DNA of 64,000 nt from Azospirillum sp. TSO35-2 (GCF_003116095.1 NZ_LGRA01000018.1:315430-379429); one strand, 5' to 3'. Counted from the stretch's first letter, positions 17,207 to 26,334 are shown. Translations and numbers: made by a program. Notes: generated from the letters alone by a model not told the origin.

Positions 17207-17600
17207 ATGAACGACGGTTCCATGAGCGACACTCCCATCGGCCACACCCGCTGGGCGATCCCGGACGGCTACATCCCGTCCGGGAGCCACGGCCCCGAGC
17301 CGGACATGACCAGCCACGAGGGCCTGTGCATCCTCAACGCGGGCGACCGGGAGGTGGAGGTGCGGATCACGCTGTACTTCACCGACCGCGAGCCCGCCGG
17401 CCCCTACCGCCTTGCGGGTCGGCGCGCGGCGCACCAACCATGTGCGCATGAACCTGCTCAACGATCCGGAGCCGGTGCCGCTGGGCACGCCCTATTCCAG
17501 CGTCGTCGAGGCGAGCGGGCCGGTGGTGGTGCAGGTCACCCGCCTGGACAGCCGGCAGGCGGAGAACGCACTGCTCAGCACCATCGCGTTCCCCGGCTGA
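17207..17600 (+). pseudogene. Sensory rhodopsin transducer (ASRT) family protein, frameshifted
   Basis: The two halves of a ~130-residue ASRT-like protein are in different frames. From ATG 17207 (AAGGAG upstream) the first 70 residues match (GHTRWAIPDGYIPSGSHGPE, CILNAGD, YFTDREPAGPYRL). The rest continues one frame over from about 17412 (GARRTNHVRMNLLNDPEP, VVQVTRLDSRQAENALLST) to the TGA at 17598-17600. One extra T in the CGCCTTGCGG stretch near 17409-17412 accounts for the shift. Everything else is intact, so it is a recent mutation or a sequencing error. These small beta-sandwich proteins were first known as soluble partners of microbial rhodopsin; many relatives occur without one and may bind small ligands. 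Confidence 0.8.
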
Positions 17601-17604
17601 GTGG

Positions 17605-18051
17605 TCACGGCCCCGGGGTGCTCGGGGCCAGCAGGGCGAGGCCGGTCGCCGCGTCCTTGCGGCGGACGAGGTGTTTCGGGCTCTCGAGCAGCATGACCTC
17701 CAGCGTCGGGTGCACCTCCGCCTCCAGCAGATGGCCGGCAACGGCCTGCCCGTCGCGTTTGCCCAGCACGGCGTGCAGGTGCAGCCCCGGCCCGTCCGGA
17801 CTCTCGGCGATGTTGCCGATCAGCGAGACCACCTCGCACTGCCCCTCCACCGGGATGCGGTCGTAGTCCTTGCGGTCGAAGTCGAAGAACCCCAGCACCG
17901 CGCGCCGGAAGGCGCCGATGGCGGTGAGGCTGCTTCCCGCCAGCCCTTCGTCCCGCGCCACCGCCTTCAGCCCCTCGATAGGATCGTCGCCGGTCTGGAA
18001 GACGACGGCGTAGATCCGCTCGGGTCCGTCCTTGATCCGTTTCACCTGCAT
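17605..18051 (-). CDS. PPC-domain (DUF296) protein
   Basis: 148 residues of the PCC/DUF296 fold. Marks are RIYAVVFQTGDDPIEGL at the start, SLTAIGAFRRAVLGFFD, and the metal-site-like GLHLHAVLGKRDGQAVAGHL with its clustered histidines. Relatives are trimeric, sometimes DNA-binding, and of unknown bacterial function. The gene follows the GH15 gene by 16 nt on the same strand and is convergent with the ASRT gene, with only 4 nt between the stop codons. A GGCCCCG/CGGGGCC inverted repeat in its last codons (17609-17629) may end transcription. Confidence 0.8.
   Translation of the reverse strand: MQVKRIKDGPERIYAVVFQTGDDPIEGLKAVARDEGLAGSSLTAIGAFRRAVLGFFDFDRKDYDRIPVEGQCEVVSLIGNIAESPDGPGLHLHAVLGKRDGQAVAGHLLEAEVHPTLEVMLLESPKHLVRRKDAATGLALLAPSTPGP
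17609..17629. terminator. Hairpin at the convergent ASRT / PPC gene ends
   Basis: 7-bp perfect stem (GGCCCCG / CGGGGCC) with a 7-nt loop, starting 9 nt after the ASRT stop and lying inside the PPC 3' end. No T run. Confidence 0.35.
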
Positions 18052-18067
18052 GTCCGTGCCTCCGTGG

Positions 18068-19867
18068 TCAGGGGATGCCGCCCGAGCGCTGTCGGGCCGG
18101 TTCCGCGTTGCGGCTGAGGTTGTGGGCGGAGTTCACCAGCGCGATGTGCGAGAATGCCTGCGGGAAGTTCCCGACCAGCCGCCCGGCGCCTGGATCATAC
18201 TCCTCCGACAGCAGGCCGAGGTCGTTGCGGAGACCCAGAAGGCGCTCGAACAACGCCGTCGCCTCGGCCTGTCGGCCTTGCAGGACGTAGGCGTCCACCA
18301 GCCAGAAGCTGCACGCCAGGAAACTGCCCTCGCCGGGTGGCAGCCCGTCCTCGACGCGGCTCGTGTCGTAGCGCTGGACGAACCCGTCCTTCAACAGCCG
18401 GCGCTCGATGGCCGTCACGGTACCGGCGACGCGCGGGTCGTCGGCCGGCAGAAAGCCAACCACGGGCAGCAACAGCAGGGAGGCGTCCGGCTCCTTGGCC
18501 TTGTAGAACTGCACGAAGGAACCCATCGCGGGATCATAGCCGTTGGCGCACACGTCGTCGTGGATGCGCCGCCGCAGTGCCTTCCACGCCTCGACCGGCC
18601 CGTCCATGCCGAACTGTTCGGCGCTTCTGACCGCGCGGTCGAAGGCTGCCCAGGCCATCACCTTGGAGAAGGTGAAGTGTCGCCGGCCACCGCGGGTTTC
18701 CCAGATGCCTTCGTCCGGCTGGTCCCAGACCGTCTCCAGATGAGCGAGCAGTGACCGTTGAAGCCGCCATCCCGCGTCGTTCCGGCCGAGGCCGCCCTTC
18801 CGGCCCTGGTGCAGCGCGTCCATCAGTTCGCCGTACACGTCGAGCTGGCGCTGCGAGGACGCGGCGTTGCCGATGCGCACGGGGCGGGAGCCTTCGTAGC
18901 CGGGCAGCCAGTCGGCCTCCCACTCCCGCAGGCGGCGTTCGCCGGCCAGACCGTACATGATCTGGATCTGGTCGGGGTGGCCGGCGGCGGCGCGCAGCAG
19001 CCAGTCGCGCCAGGCGCCCGCCTCCTCGTAGAAGCCGGCGTTCATCAGCGCCTGCAGCGTAAAGGTCGAGTCGCGCAGCCAGCAGTACCGGTAATCCCAG
19101 TTGCGCACACCGCCGAGTTGCTCGGGGAGCGACGTGGTGGGGGCTGCGACGATGCCGCCGGTGGGCCGGTAGGTGAGCGCCTTCAGCGTCACCAGCGAGC
19201 GGCGCACCGCGTCGGACCACGCGCCGTCGTAGGTGCAGTGGCCGATCCAATCCGCCCAGAACCCCTCGGTGTCGCAGAGCGCCTGTTCCGCATCCACCGG
19301 CTCTGGTGGCGGCGTGTAGGAGGGGGCGTAGGTCATCACGAAGGGCACACGCTCGCCGGCCGCGACGGTGAAGTCGCCGACGGTCGTCAAATTTTCCCCG
19401 TGCAGCGCCACCGGCGTGCGCAGGAGCAGCATATCCGGCCCGGCGATGGCCCGCAGGCCGCCGTCGTCCAGGCGCGACACCCAGGGCACGGCGCAGCCGC
19501 AGCCGAAGCGGATGACCAGTTCGGTGCGCATGGCGACGCGGCCCCGGCGCCCTGCCACGATGCGCACCACGTCCGACGCCTGTCCGCGGGGTGGCATGAA
19601 GTCGATGACAGTCACCGCCCCGTCCGCAGTTTCGAAGTCTGTCTCCAGGATCAGCGTGTCGCCGCGGTAGCGCCGTGTCGCGCGGGCGTCCGGGTCGGCC
19701 GGCGCCATCAGCCAGCGGCCGTGCTCCGGGGCGCCGAGCAGGGCGGCGAAACAGGCGTCGGAATCAAATCGTGGCCAGCACAGCCAGTCGACCGAGCCGG
19801 CCCGCGACACCAGGGCCGCGGTCTCGCAATCTCCGAGCAACGCGTAGTCTTCGATCCGTGATGCCAT
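18068..19867 (-). CDS. Glycoside hydrolase family 15 (glucoamylase/trehalase-like)
   Basis: 599 residues, cytoplasmic (no signal peptide). The N-terminal supersandwich domain begins MASRIEDYALLGDCETAALV, GSVDWLCWPRFDS; the alpha/alpha-barrel follows with the hallmark VRNWDYRYCWLRDSTFTL and a later GEGSFLACSFWLVDAYVLQG that supplies the second catalytic Glu. Bacterial proteins of this type hydrolyse glucans, dextrins or trehalose. ATG 19867 was chosen by similarity; the open frame upstream is not conserved and crosses a promoter-like sequence at 19902-19926. Operon with the PPC gene. A link to stress carbohydrate (trehalose) turnover is plausible but inferred. Confidence 0.88.
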   Translation of the reverse strand: MASRIEDYALLGDCETAALVSRAGSVDWLCWPRFDSDACFAALLGAPEHGRWLMAPADPDARATRRYRGDTLILETDFETADGAVTVIDFMPPRGQASDVVRIVAGRRGRVAMRTELVIRFGCGCAVPWVSRLDDGGLRAIAGPDMLLLRTPVALHGENLTTVGDFTVAAGERVPFVMTYAPSYTPPPEPVDAEQALCDTEGFWADWIGHCTYDGAWSDAVRRSLVTLKALTYRPTGGIVAAPTTSLPEQLGGVRNWDYRYCWLRDSTFTLQALMNAGFYEEAGAWRDWLLRAAAGHPDQIQIMYGLAGERRLREWEADWLPGYEGSRPVRIGNAASSQRQLDVYGELMDALHQGRKGGLGRNDAGWRLQRSLLAHLETVWDQPDEGIWETRGGRRHFTFSKVMAWAAFDRAVRSAEQFGMDGPVEAWKALRRRIHDDVCANGYDPAMGSFVQFYKAKEPDASLLLLPVVGFLPADDPRVAGTVTAIERRLLKDGFVQRYDTSRVEDGLPPGEGSFLACSFWLVDAYVLQGRQAEATALFERLLGLRNDLGLLSEEYDPGAGRLVGNFPQAFSHIALVNSAHNLSRNAEPARQRSGGIP

Positions 19868-19901
19868 GCCGGCCTTCCCCGCGGCGTGTCCGCACCTCGC
19901 C

Positions 19902-19926
19902 AACTCGCGGGAGGCCGGGGGGTTCC
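19902..19926 (-). promoter_or_regulatory. EcfG-like promoter (one mismatch) for GH15-PPC operon
   Basis: Read on the minus strand: GGAAC at 19926-19922, 16-nt spacer, AGTT at 19905-19902. The -35 box is exact and the -10 box has A for C. It lies 35 nt before the GH15 start codon. Confidence 0.5.
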
Positions 19927-19934
19927 GGGGGAAT

Positions 19935-19959
19935 GGAACCAGACGTGTCGCTCGGAGTT
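19935..19959 (+). promoter_or_regulatory. EcfG-like promoter match facing the formate dehydrogenase operon
   Basis: GGAAC at 19935-19939, 16-nt spacer, AGTT at 19956-19959. It is about 420 nt before the first gene of the operon, so its use for that operon is uncertain. Confidence 0.3.
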
Positions 19960-20377
19960 GCTCCCGTGTCGTGCGGTCATGTGTCCGGCCGCGAATGATG
20001 CGGCACATAGGACCGTGGGCCAGGATGAAATCAGCGGATCAGGTCCCAGTCAAGCCAGCGCGTTTCGCATGCATTGTGTCACACACGGGGTTTCCCAATC
20101 CTCGGCTTGAACCGTATTGCCATCCCGTCTCTCGTCACCCTCGCACATCCTCATCTTGGAAACTCCAAACCGACAGTGACGATGTTCCTGTGGACGGCCC
20201 TCCCTGACGTCGCGTTCGACACCGACCACACCTTATGGCCAGTTCAGGCCGGTGGGCAGCGGTCGTCCACAGCATCAAGCCAACGGATGACACCCGGGCG
20301 GTTGAGGGAAAATTTTGAATTCGGCGCGAACCGATTGCTTGCTGGTGAGTTATCCAGCCAACGAAAGGCATGCGACA

Positions 20378-20635
20378 ATGATGCAAACGCGCACGGTCGA
20401 CGGAATCATCACCCTGGCGCAGGAAAGCCGCTTCCAGCTGGTCAGCGACCAGGGGATCGCGAAGCTGTTCATGCTTGCCCACAGCGCACCGATCGAACCG
20501 CAGGACCTGCCGGCGCTGGTCGGTTCCAGGGCGCGGGTCACCGTCACCTATGACGAGCCGCCCGACCTGATCGCCGCCGTGGTTCGCGACATCCGCTATG
20601 CCGACAGCGAAACCAAAGGGGAGAGCCGCTCATGA
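20378..20635 (+). CDS. Small conserved-type protein, first gene of the formate dehydrogenase operon
   Basis: 85 residues, not assigned to a known family. MQTRTVDGIITLAQESRFQL and QGIAKLFMLAHSAPIEPQDL suggest a small beta-barrel (OB/SH3-like), in a protein with no Cys and no membrane segment. ATG 20378 (a second ATG follows directly) is preceded by AAGG. Its stop overlaps the start of the catalytic subunit (ATGA), so it is translated with the enzyme. A role as a structural or maturation partner of the formate dehydrogenase is inferred only from this coupling. Confidence 0.6.
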   Translation: MMQTRTVDGIITLAQESRFQLVSDQGIAKLFMLAHSAPIEPQDLPALVGSRARVTVTYDEPPDLIAAVVRDIRYADSETKGESRS

Positions 20636-23600
20636 AGCCGCGTCAGCCACGCAAGCCGGGGCAGAGCCGGCCCGTCCTTCGTCGCACGCTCGCTGACCGT
20701 GCGCGTGATTTCCTGGCCGAATGGTCGTTGCCGCGTCAGTTGAGCGGGGAAAGCCCCTTTTCCGACGCCGCGAAAAGCCGGATGTCGCACACTCTGCGCC
20801 CGCGCCTGGAAGAGGCGGATACCGTCGGCACCAACATCTGCCCCTACTGCGCGGTCGGCTGCGCCCAGCTGATCTACGCCAAGGAGGGCCGCGTCATCCA
20901 TGTGGAGGGCGACCCGCGCAGTCCGATCAACCAGGGCACGCTCTGCCCGAAGGGGGCGGCGACCTTCGGCTGGCTGACCAGCGAGCTGCGGATGAGCAAG
21001 GTGCTCTATCGCGCGCCCCATTCCGACAGGTGGGAGGAACGGCCGCTGGACTGGGCGATGGACCGCATCGCGCAGCTGACCAAGCAGACCCGCGACGAGA
21101 CCTTCGTCGAGACGCTGCCCGACGGCACCGTCGTGAACCACACGCTGGGCATCGCCTCGCTGGGCGGGGCGACCTTGGACAATGAGGAAAACTACCTGAT
21201 CAAGAAGCTGTTTTCCGGCGGCCTCGGGATGGTCTGGGTCGAAAACCAGGCAAGGGTCTGACACTCCTCATCGGTGCCCAGTTTGGGTGCCTCCTTCGGC
21301 CGTGGGGCGGCCACCATGCCCCAATGGGATCTCGCCAATTCCGACGCCATCCTGGTGATGGGGTCCAACATGGCGGAAAACCACCCGATTGCCTTCCGCT
21401 TCGCTCTCCAGGCGAAGGAGAAGGGGGCCGCACTGTTCCATGCGGATCCCCGTTTCACCCGCACCTCGGCGCTGGTCGACACCTATGCTCCGGTGCGCGC
21501 CGGGACCGACATCGCGTTTCTGGGCGGGATTATCCGCCATATCCTGGAGAACAACCTGTGGTTCAGGGATTATGCCCTGAACTACACCAACATCTCCACG
21601 ATCATCGAGGATGACTTCCTGGATGCCAACCAGAACGATGGGAAATTCTCGGGCTGGAGCGAGAAGAAGAAGTCGTACGAGTACGATAGCTGGCAGTACA
21701 AAGGCGAGTTCGTGCCGTCGTCTTTGGCGGAGCATTTCGTCAACACCACCGAATCCTTCTCCGATTGCACCAAGCGCCTCAAGAAAGGGCCGACGCCGAA
21801 GGACGAGACCCTGCAGGATCCGCGTTGCGTCTACCAGATCCTGAAGCGTCACTTCTCCGTCTACACGCCGGAGATGGTGGAGCGGGTGACCGGCTGCCCG
21901 AAGGAAACCTTCTTGGCGGTGGCGGACGGCTTCTGCCGTGCCTCAGGACCCGAACGTACCGGCGCGATCTGCTACGCCGTCGGCTGGACCCACCATTCGA
22001 CCGGCGTCCAGATCATCCGGGCCGCGGCGATCATCCAGCTGCTGCTGGGCAACGTCGGTCGGCCGGGTGGTGGCATCCTGGCCTTGCGGGGGCATTCCAG
22101 CATCCAGGGATCGACGGACATCCCGACGCTGTACAACCTGCTGCCGGGCTATCTGCCACAGCCGCATGCTCACAAGCCGCACGGCACGCTGCAGGACTAT
22201 ATCGACCACGAAGCGACCCCGACCGGCTGGTGGCACAACTTCCCCAAATACATGGTCAGCCTGCTGCGCGCCTGGTACGGCGAGGCGGCGATGAAGGAGA
22301 ATGGCTGGTGCTTCGAGATGTTGCCGAAGATCCTCGGCGACCATTCCCAGCTGCCGATGACGCTCGCCATGCAGGACGGGCTGATCAGGGGCATGTTCCT
22401 GATGGGCCAGAATCCGGCGGTCGGCGGCAGCAACTCCCGGCTGGTGCAGAGCGCGCTTGGCAAGCTGGACTGGCTGGTCGTCACCGACTTCACCGAAACC
22501 GAAAGCGCGTCCTTCTGGTATGAAGGTCATGCGGTGCGCAGCGGCGAGCTGACGCCGCAGGACATTGGGACCGAGATTTTCCTGCTGCCGACCTCGCTGG
22601 CCGGGGAAAAGGCCGGCACCTTCACCAACACCCACCGCCTGATCCAATGGCACGACAAGGTGGTGGACGGCCCCGGCGACAGCCGGTCCGACCTGTGGTT
22701 CATCTATCAGCTCGGCCGCCGGCTGAAGGCGCTCTATGCCAACAGCGCGGCGGTGAAGGACCAGGGGATCCGTTACCTGACCTGGGACTATCCCGAGGCC
22801 GACGGGAAGGGAGAGCCGGACGCTGAAGCCGTGCTGAAGGAAATCAACGGCTACACATGGTCGCCCGACCCGGCGCAGCGGCAGCAGATCCCCGACTTCA
22901 AGGAGTTGAAGGACGACGGGTCGACCGCCTGCGGCTGCTGGATCTACACCGGCGTCTTCCCGAAGAACGACTTCAATCACGCCCGGTCGCGCAAAGCCGA
23001 CGGTGCGGACGGCCCGGGCACGCACCTGCAATGGGCCTTCGCCTGGCCGTCGAACCGGCGGACCCTGGTCAACCGCGCCGCCGCCGACCCCTCCGGCAAG
23101 CCATGGTCGGAGCGCAAGAAGCTGGTCTGGTGGGATGAGGAGAAGGGCGAGTGGGCCGGCACCGACGCGGTCGACTTCTCGAAGAACAAGCGGCCCGACT
23201 ATGCGCCAGACTGGTCGACGGAGCCGTCGGGAATGGACGCGCTGTGCGGCACCGATCCGTTTATCATGATCGCCGATGGCCGAGGCGCGCTGTTCGTGCC
23301 GTCAGGATTGAAGGATGGGCCGCTGCCGACCCACTACGAGCCGGTCGAATCGCCAGTGAGAAACCCGCTCTACGCCCAGCAGCAGAACCCGACCGCCAAG
23401 ATCTGGGACCGGCCCGACAACCCGATCCATCCGCCGGGCGATCCGCGCTACCCCTATGCGCTGACCACCTACCGCCTGACGGAGCATCATTCGGGCGGCA
23501 CGCCGACCCGGTCGGTCGCCTCCACCGCCGAACTCCAGCCGGAGGGGTTCTGCGAAATCCCCCCGGAACTGGCGGCGGAACTTGGCATCGGCATGCTGGA

Positions 23601-23895
23601 CTGGGTGGTCCTGTCCACCCCGCGCGGGCAGATCGAGACCAAGGCGATGGTGACCGAAAGGCTGCGGCCCTTCGCCATCGACGGCCGGCGGATCTACCAG
23701 ATCGGCCTGCCCTGGCATTTCGGCTGGAAGGGCTTCGCCACCGGCGACATCGCCAATGTGCTGACCGCGGCCATCGGCGATCCGAACACCGGCATGCATG
23801 AGAACAAAGCGCTGACCTGCGGTCTGCGACCCGGCCGCCTCGCTCCCGACGAGCCGCGCGGCCGGTTGCGGGATGTCCGGCAGGAGGGGGATTGA
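20632..23895 (+). CDS. fdoG: Formate dehydrogenase catalytic subunit, selenocysteine-containing (UGA read-through)
   Basis: 1087 residues if the UGA at 21259-21261 is read as selenocysteine (residue 210). The context VENQARV-U-HSSSVPSLG matches E. coli FdnG, where Sec sits between NQARV and HGPTVA. The downstream frame (SLGASFGRGAATMP, VMGSNMAENHPIAFR) continues the family without a break. The N-terminus holds the 4Fe-4S ligands (CPYCAVGC, LCPKG); the C-terminus holds the bis-MGD-binding domain (TYRLTEHHSGGTPTRS, PWHFGWKGF). A SECIS-like hairpin follows the UGA. No clear twin-arginine signal is visible, unlike FdnG, so which side of the membrane it faces is uncertain. It oxidises formate to CO2 and feeds electrons to the Fe-S subunit. 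Confidence 0.95.
21259..21261 (+). other. In-frame UGA selenocysteine codon
   Basis: TGA inside the formate dehydrogenase frame at the exact position of the active-site Sec of FdnG/FdhF enzymes. Both flanking frames are homologous to the family without gap, and selA, selB, selC and selD all lie within 23 kb. Confidence 0.95.
21273..21291 (+). promoter_or_regulatory. SECIS-like hairpin
   Basis: A 7-bp stem (GGTGCCC with GGGTGCC, two G-U pairs) closes a 5-nt AGTTT loop that lies 18-23 nt after the UGA. This is the place where bacterial SECIS elements are bound by SelB, and the loop has the G-U expected at the apex. Confidence 0.7.
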
Positions 23896-23897
23896 GA

Positions 23898-24854
23898 ATG
23901 GGAGCCGTGAAGGACATACCCGCGCGCGCGGTGCCAAAGCGCGCGCTCGACTATGCCGAGCCGATCCTCCCGGGGATGATTCCGGACGAATCGGAACTGA
24001 CCGCCGGGGTGACCATCGTGCCGGGGCGAAGCTACGGCTTCTTCACCGACACCACCCTGTGCATCGGCTGCAAGGCCTGCGAGGTGGCCTGCAAGGAGTG
24101 GAATGCCCTGCCTGCCGACGATGTCGGGCTGAAGGGCACCAGCTATGACAACACCGGCAGGCTGTCGGCCAACAGCTGGCGCCATGTCGCCTTCGTCGAG
24201 AAGATCGGCGGCGACCTGGACGCCGGGGAGGGGAGGGGCACGGAGCGGAACACCACCACCATGCCGCCCTTCCAGAGCAACTGGCTGATGATGAGCGACG
24301 TGTGCAAGCACTGCCACAACGCTCCCTGCCTGGAGGCCTGTCCGACCGGCTCGCTGTTCCGGACGGAGTTCGACACCGTCGTCGTTCAGCAGGACATCTG
24401 CAACGGCTGCGGCTATTGCGTGCCGGCCTGCCCGTTCGGCGTGGTCGACCTGAACGTTGCCGACGGCAAGGCGCACAAATGCACGCTGTGCTACGACCGG
24501 CTGAAGGGCGGGCTGGAACCGGCTTGCGCCAAGTCCTGCCCGACCGACAGCATCCAGTTCGGCGAACTGCCTGATCTGGTGGAGCGGGCGAGGGAGCGGG
24601 TCGACAGCCTGCATGAGCGCGGCGCCACCGACGCCTATCTCTACGGCGCGCCGGGCTCGCCCGGGGCGACCGGCGATCTGGGGCACCTGAACGCCTTCTT
24701 CTTGCTGACCGACCGGCCGGAAACCTACGGCCTGCCATCCGCACCCACCCGCGCCTCCAACCGGGTGGCGCCGGCACTGGGCACCGGGCTCGCCACCATG
24801 GCCGGGTTGACGATGGTCGCGGTCGCCCTGTTCGCCGCCAACCGCCGGTCATGA
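23898..24854 (+). CDS. fdoH: Formate dehydrogenase iron-sulphur (beta) subunit
   Basis: 318 residues with four 4Fe-4S cluster motifs: CIGCKACEVACKEW, CKHCHNAPCLEACP, CNGCGYCVPACPFG and CTLCYDRLKGG...CAKSCP. The final ~25 residues (GLATMAGLTMVAVALFAANR) are a membrane anchor, as in FdnH/FdoH. It transfers electrons from the Sec subunit to the membrane subunit. ATG 23898 has AGGAGG upstream and starts 2 nt after the catalytic-subunit stop. The stop overlaps an ATG of the next frame, so the genes are coupled. Confidence 0.95.
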   Translation: MGAVKDIPARAVPKRALDYAEPILPGMIPDESELTAGVTIVPGRSYGFFTDTTLCIGCKACEVACKEWNALPADDVGLKGTSYDNTGRLSANSWRHVAFVEKIGGDLDAGEGRGTERNTTTMPPFQSNWLMMSDVCKHCHNAPCLEACPTGSLFRTEFDTVVVQQDICNGCGYCVPACPFGVVDLNVADGKAHKCTLCYDRLKGGLEPACAKSCPTDSIQFGELPDLVERARERVDSLHERGATDAYLYGAPGSPGATGDLGHLNAFFLLTDRPETYGLPSAPTRASNRVAPALGTGLATMAGLTMVAVALFAANRRS

Positions 24855-24865
24855 GGGAGGCCCCC

Positions 24866-25885
24866 ATGCAACAGGACCTGCAGACGCACAAGCCCGGTGC
24901 CGCCGACCGGCCCTATCAGGGCGTCGGCTATTACGGGCAGCCGGCGCTGAAAGCCAGCCCCTTCGGCTGGAAGACCAGCGGCTACATCTTCCTGGCGGGC
25001 ATGTCGGGCTCCGCCCAGATCCTCGGCACCGCGGCCGACCTGTTTGGCGGACCGGGCATGGAGAAGACGGCGCGCAACGCCCGCCATGTCGCGATGATCG
25101 GGGCGACGCTGGGGCCGCTGCTTCTGATCGGCGACCTGCACACGCCCAGCCGCTGGTACAACATGCTGCGCATCTTCCGGCGGACCTCGCCGATGTCGAT
25201 CGGCAGCTACATCCTTTCCGGTTTTGGCGCCTTCAGCGCGGTGACCGCCGCCGCCGACTGGATAGGAATGAAGCGGGTGGCGCGGGTGACGCAGGTTCCG
25301 GCGGCGCTGGCCGGGGCGGGGATGAGCGTCTACACCGCGGCCCTGCTGTCCTCGACCAGCACACCCTTGTGGGCGGCGGCGCCGCGGCTTCTGGCGGTGC
25401 GCTTCGGCAGTTCTGCCATGGCCTGCGGGGCGGCGGCCCTGTCGCTGGGCGAGCGCATCGACGGCCGGCCGGGAAACGCCGAACGGCTGGACCGGGTCGC
25501 CATGGTGGCGAGCGCCGTCGACCTCGCCGCCTCGCTCGCCTCCAGGCGCGAGTATGAGGCGGACCATGTCGCCGCACCGCTGGAGCAGGGTGCGTTGGGC
25601 GCGGTCCACAAGATTGGCGCCATCGCCGTGGGTGCGGGTATCCCGCTGGTCTGCCACGCCATCAACGCCGGCCGTCGCCGGCCGTCTGCGGCGCTGTCGG
25701 TGCTGGGCTCCCTGGCGGTCCTGGCCGGCGGCATGGCACTGCGCACCGCCATCCTGCGTGCCGGCAACCGTTCCGCGGAACGTCCGGCCGATTATTTCCG
25801 GTTCGCCCGGACGCCGCCGAACACCCTCAACGAACGCAAACGCACGCTCTTGCCCGACACCGCGGCGCGGAGGGTCCTGCCATGA
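24866..25885 (+). CDS. NrfD/PsrC-like membrane subunit of the formate dehydrogenase
   Basis: 339 residues with about eight hydrophobic segments. The start (YYGQPALKASPFGWKTSGYI) and LLIGDLHTPSRWYNMLRIF match the NrfD-type quinone-reacting subunit (conserved Asp-Leu-His). Unlike FdnI/FdoI it has no haem b. It should pass formate electrons to ubiquinone in the inner membrane. ATG 24866 has GGGAGG 5 nt upstream; an ATG at 24851 overlapping the previous stop is an alternative, adding five residues. The end overlaps the next gene by 4 nt. Confidence 0.85.
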   Translation: MQQDLQTHKPGAADRPYQGVGYYGQPALKASPFGWKTSGYIFLAGMSGSAQILGTAADLFGGPGMEKTARNARHVAMIGATLGPLLLIGDLHTPSRWYNMLRIFRRTSPMSIGSYILSGFGAFSAVTAAADWIGMKRVARVTQVPAALAGAGMSVYTAALLSSTSTPLWAAAPRLLAVRFGSSAMACGAAALSLGERIDGRPGNAERLDRVAMVASAVDLAASLASRREYEADHVAAPLEQGALGAVHKIGAIAVGAGIPLVCHAINAGRRRPSAALSVLGSLAVLAGGMALRTAILRAGNRSAERPADYFRFARTPPNTLNERKRTLLPDTAARRVLP

Positions 25886-26223
25886 GCAATTCCGGAGCGC
25901 CCCATCCCTCCGGCAACCACTGCGCCGACGCGCTCTCGGTGCTCGACGAGCTGCTGGCCCGTCCTGCGGACGAGCTTCCTCCCGACCAGGTCTACAATGC
26001 GATGGCCGAGGCCTCGCGCTGCCTGGTGAAGCTGCGCGACGGCCTGATCGCCCGCAAACGGTCCGGCGACGACGGTGGGGCGGCGACGCTGGAGCATGTC
26101 AACACGGCGCTGAGCGTAACCTACGGCGCGGAGTTTCCGCTGGTCGGCGTCCGCCGCAAACGGGTGGAGACGATGCGCGACCAGTTGCGCAAGGTCCTGA
26201 CGGAGGCGAAGGACCGGGCATAG
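25882..26223 (+). CDS. Small protein of unknown function at the end of the formate dehydrogenase operon
   Basis: 113 residues, predicted mostly helical, without Cys-rich sites, signal peptide or membrane segment. It is not FdhE or FdhD, whose cysteine motifs are missing. The C-terminal half (LEHVNTALSVTYGAEFPLVG, RRKRVETMRDQLRKVLTE) looks like a helical bundle. Translationally coupled to the NrfD-type gene (ATGA), so likely an accessory of this enzyme; function not known. The tRNA-Sec gene follows 18 nt after the stop, on the other strand. Confidence 0.6.
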   Translation: MSNSGAPHPSGNHCADALSVLDELLARPADELPPDQVYNAMAEASRCLVKLRDGLIARKRSGDDGGAATLEHVNTALSVTYGAEFPLVGVRRKRVETMRDQLRKVLTEAKDRA

Positions 26224-26241
26224 CCGGTTTCGCGGTGCGGG

Positions 26242-26334
26242 TGGCGGAGGCGGATGGGAATCGAACCCACCGTTCGCTGTTGGCGAACCAGCGGTTTTGA
26301 AGACCGTGAGGGCCACCAGACCCTTATCGCCTCC
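26242..26334 (-). tRNA. selC: tRNA-Sec (anticodon UCA)
   Basis: 93 nt on the minus strand with encoded 3' CCA. The 5' arm GGAGGCG pairs with CGCCTCC at the 3' end; an eighth position (A opposite C) is not a canonical pair. The anticodon loop is CTTCAAA with anticodon TCA, reading UGA. There is a long variable arm and a G-T-T-C-G-A T-loop. The long acceptor/T stack and large variable arm are the features of bacterial tRNA-Sec. It lies between the formate dehydrogenase operon and selB, 7 nt from the selB stop. Confidence 0.93.

Larger units (their letters stand above)
19868..20377. other. 510-nt divergent intergenic region
   Basis: Lies between the GH15 gene (minus) and the formate dehydrogenase operon (plus). 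It holds two back-to-back EcfG-like promoter matches at 19902-19926 and 19935-19959. The remaining ~410 nt are somewhat lower in GC and carry no convincing gene; a formate-operon promoter should lie here but no clear sigma-54 or Fnr site was found. Confidence 0.45.

Noticed and set aside
14135..17488. A 1117-codon open frame on the minus strand
   Set aside because: It lies opposite the enolase-type and FAD/Fe-S genes, has no homology or ribosome-binding site, and is an effect of high GC.
20270..20345. Possible sigma-54 promoter before the formate operon (GG...TTGC)
   Set aside because: The GG to GC spacing is two bases too long for sigma-54.
20632..21261. A separate 209-codon gene ending at TGA 21261
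   Set aside because: The reading frame and homology continue straight across the TGA, and Sec genes are present.
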